From assembly GCF_001669775.1 (NCBI RefSeq), contig NZ_LXWK01000018.1, forward strand, positions 62,001 to 126,000: DNA of 64,000 nucleotides, given 5' to 3'. This document shows, piece after piece, positions 62,170 to 64,000 of this stretch. The notes below the pieces were generated by a model that saw nothing but the letters and a program-made list of their open reading frames with translations, did not search any database and was not told the DNA's origin. The number at the start of each line of letters is the position of its first letter. Position 1 is the stretch's first letter. Made by a program: the position numbers and the translations under genes. This DNA is from Rheinheimera sp. SA_1 (lineage in GTDB: Bacteria > Pseudomonadota > Gammaproteobacteria > Enterobacterales > Alteromonadaceae).

Positions 62170-63813
62170 TTATTGCTGTTTAATTTCAGGCTGATAAATC
62201 TTGTTATTCAGCACGTTATCTTGATTTGGATCCCGAACCTCTAAACCATTTGGAACAATGGCCGCTGCCGCAGATTTAGCCGCCAGCGCCTGAGCTAAGG
62301 TTTGGGTTTGCACTGGGCAAGTACCGCTACTCATATATTGCAGAGCAGCGCTGAACATCTTCTCGTTGCTGTCACCTAGTGGTCTCGTCAAATCATCCGC
62401 CACCGCACAACCTTTGACATCAGCAGCGAATTGTGGCGCCGGGGCAGGCCGTAAACCATCCGCATATTCACCAAAACCCTTGGCATTGACCCCACTGAAC
62501 TGAATAGTGCTGTACGTCACTCCACAGTTATCCGTTGGATAAAAGCCATAAGGTTTGCCGCAGGTTTTACTACCAATCAGGATCACTTCCAAATCTACGC
62601 CACGTAAAGCATTGATAAATGCTTCACTGGCAGAGCAAGTATTAGCCGTCGAAAGCACAAAAATCCGGCTCAGACCTACGACAGGTAAATCCTCGCTCGT
62701 CAGGACACCCGCCTGATAGTCAATTTTTTTGCCATAAAATGGCATTGGCTGCAGCGCACTTCCGGTCTCCGGATTGGTATTCGGATACTTGTCATTAAAC
62801 AGCGTTTTCTCAAAATAGCGGCCCTGAATAATATTCGGACCTGCCACCATATAGCCAAACTGACCAGCCAGTGCTAGCAAACCACCGCCGTTATAGCGTA
62901 AATCAATCACCAGTTCGCTGACATTATCACTTTTGAATTTATTAATAGCGTCAATTAGTTGCGGTTGAGCATTGGCGATATGGGAATTAAATTGCAGATA
63001 ACCGACTTTGCCTCTGGGGCTGTCGATTACTTTAACATTCTGTACCGGACTGGTCGGCACATCAGCGGAAACCAGGGTGTAGCTTCGGCGCACACCTTGC
63101 TGGTCAGCAAAAGTGAACTGGTGACTTTCGCCGGCTTTTGCCGGAAACAAACCCGCGTTAATTTTATCTACCCCAGCCTGGGTGTTGTCGTTGACAAAAT
63201 CGACGCCGTCGACTTCCAGCAATTTTGCGCCACGGCCCAGATTTTGTGCTACGGCCGGTGATGCACTTTCAGTGAACGCGATGACAAAATCCCGCGGTGG
63301 CGCAGTTGCACCGGCTTTCCAGCTGATGCCATAACCAGAAGTCACGCCACTTTGCGTACGTTTTTTATATTCTGCGGTATTTTCCTGATAATGGTATTTG
63401 TCCTTCACCGCACCAGAATCAATCACGGCGGTGGTTCGCAACAATTTAAAATAATCCGCTGTGGTATAGCTCGAAGGGTTAATGTCAGACAGCTCGCGGT
63501 ACCATAAATAAGTACGGTTACTCCAGCTGCGCAACCACATTTTCTCGTGGGCAGCAGTGCCGGCTTTATCCGGATATGCAGTATTGGAGTATGGGTCGAG
63601 ACCACTTCGCGGTGCGGCACAAAAGTTTTTTAACGTACTTTCGGCCGGGAATTGACCGGCAACCCAGTCGGGTGCCACCGGTATAGTACCTGTACCTGGA
63701 TTTGGTGCCGGTGGTGTGACCGTGGTGCCACCACCGCCACCGCCGCCACATGCGGTCAACGTCAGAGTAGAAATTAGCAGGAAAAGACTGCTGCGTAATT
63801 GAACAGACTTCAT
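62170..63813 (-). CDS. S41-family peptidase lipoprotein
   Basis: About 547 residues from the ATG at 63813, which has AGGTGA before it. A lipoprotein signal ends LTAC, followed by a poly-Gly and Pro/Thr linker (30-60). A PDZ-like part lies at about 190-290 (LGRGAKLLEVDGVDF, TNxQAGVDKINAG). The protease domain begins at GKVGYLQFNSHI; ELVIDLRYNGGG is typical, and the nucleophilic serine is in FVLSTANTCSASEAF with the C-terminal processing-protease/tricorn pattern. The N-terminal MWLRSWSNRTYLWYREL block is common in such S41 lipoproteins. It acts in the periplasm or at the surface; its substrate is unknown. The last 187 bases of the window hold no gene that I can see. Confidence 0.87.
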   Translation of the reverse strand: MKSVQLRSSLFLLISTLTLTACGGGGGGGTTVTPPAPNPGTGTIPVAPDWVAGQFPAESTLKNFCAAPRSGLDPYSNTAYPDKAGTAAHEKMWLRSWSNRTYLWYRELSDINPSSYTTADYFKLLRTTAVIDSGAVKDKYHYQENTAEYKKRTQSGVTSGYGISWKAGATAPPRDFVIAFTESASPAVAQNLGRGAKLLEVDGVDFVNDNTQAGVDKINAGLFPAKAGESHQFTFADQQGVRRSYTLVSADVPTSPVQNVKVIDSPRGKVGYLQFNSHIANAQPQLIDAINKFKSDNVSELVIDLRYNGGGLLALAGQFGYMVAGPNIIQGRYFEKTLFNDKYPNTNPETGSALQPMPFYGKKIDYQAGVLTSEDLPVVGLSRIFVLSTANTCSASEAFINALRGVDLEVILIGSKTCGKPYGFYPTDNCGVTYSTIQFSGVNAKGFGEYADGLRPAPAPQFAADVKGCAVADDLTRPLGDSNEKMFSAALQYMSSGTCPVQTQTLAQALAAKSAAAAIVPNGLEVRDPNQDNVLNNKIYQPEIKQQ

Positions 63814-64000
63814 CGATATCACCTCAGTTCGGTCGCCGGGACAAGCATTCACCGGGCATTTTTGGGCTCGTATATTAGCAACTTTGTAACATGTTGCGTA
63901 TTTTTGAGCAATGCAAATATTGGTATTTCCTGCATTGCGCTGTTCGTTGCAACTGCCCCGACACAGGTTCCCTGACTTTCCATCATGACTGCAAATAACC

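Overview
The window reads as chromosomal DNA of a Gammaproteobacterium, most likely Alteromonadales/Chromatiales-like (Rheinheimera, Alishewanella or Arsukibacterium type). This rests on gene content: an aryl-polyene cluster, a YigB/UvrD/TmcA/ZapA/MdtABC backbone of gammaproteobacterial type, a beta-lytic/LasA-type protease, and both PEP-CTERM-like and GlyGly-CTERM-like sorting signals. No rRNA, tRNA, CRISPR array or complete transposon was seen. The genus is an inference.

Region 1 (0.6-18.8 kb) is a complete aryl polyene (APE) pigment cluster on the minus strand. It is one tightly packed operon with mostly 1-17 base overlaps, running apeC-D-E-F-G-H-I-(GT2)-(LpxL-like AT)-(ammonia lyase)-K-L-M-(FAD halogenase-like)-N-O-P-Q-R-(MipA/OmpV). 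A phosphopantetheinyl transferase that could activate its two carrier proteins is divergently transcribed. Predicted logic: the ammonia lyase makes an aryl-acrylate starter; ApeH activates it onto ApeE/F; ApeO/ApeC and ApeR condense; ApeQ reduces; ApeI/ApeP dehydrate; acyl- and glycosyltransferases attach the polyene to a lipid; ApeM, ApeL and ApeN move it to the outer membrane. A 143-bp palindromic repeat has landed at the 3' end of the lyase gene and supplies its last codons and stop. A 12-bp perfect palindrome sits in the likely operon promoter.

Region 2 (18.8-33.3 kb) is mainly housekeeping and small operons: DUF2846-type lipoprotein, YigB phosphatase, a 2-TM protein, alpha/beta hydrolase, GNAT, uvrD (with a weak LexA-like box), tmcA, a branched-chain-amino-acid-type binding protein, a beta-lytic M23 endopeptidase, and an ABC-2 exporter operon with an anchored amidohydrolase.

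Region 3 (33.3-36.8 kb) lies between two near-identical 52-bp inverted repeats. It holds an orphan rfbC and a four-gene operon: a stand-alone J-domain protein plus three proteins I do not recognise, two of them strongly acidic.

Region 4 (36.8-50 kb) is the accessory part. It has a 2660-residue DUF4347 repeat protein that appears to be a fusion of a GlyGly-CTERM-like surface protein with an outer-membrane barrel, a tail-collar (microcystin-dependent-like) protein, a GNAT gene with a decayed partial copy about 1.4 kb away, an AT-rich PEP-CTERM-like protein gene between them, a probable decayed zapA 3' end, and a two-gene holin/endolysin cassette without any other phage genes.

Region 5 (49.9-64 kb) contains zapA and a zapB-like gene, an mdtABC-type RND efflux operon, an HDOD protein, a small lipoprotein, a large XRE regulator of the ScfR/DUF3612 kind with a palindromic site just upstream of its start, a divergent unknown gene, and an S41-type lipoprotein protease.
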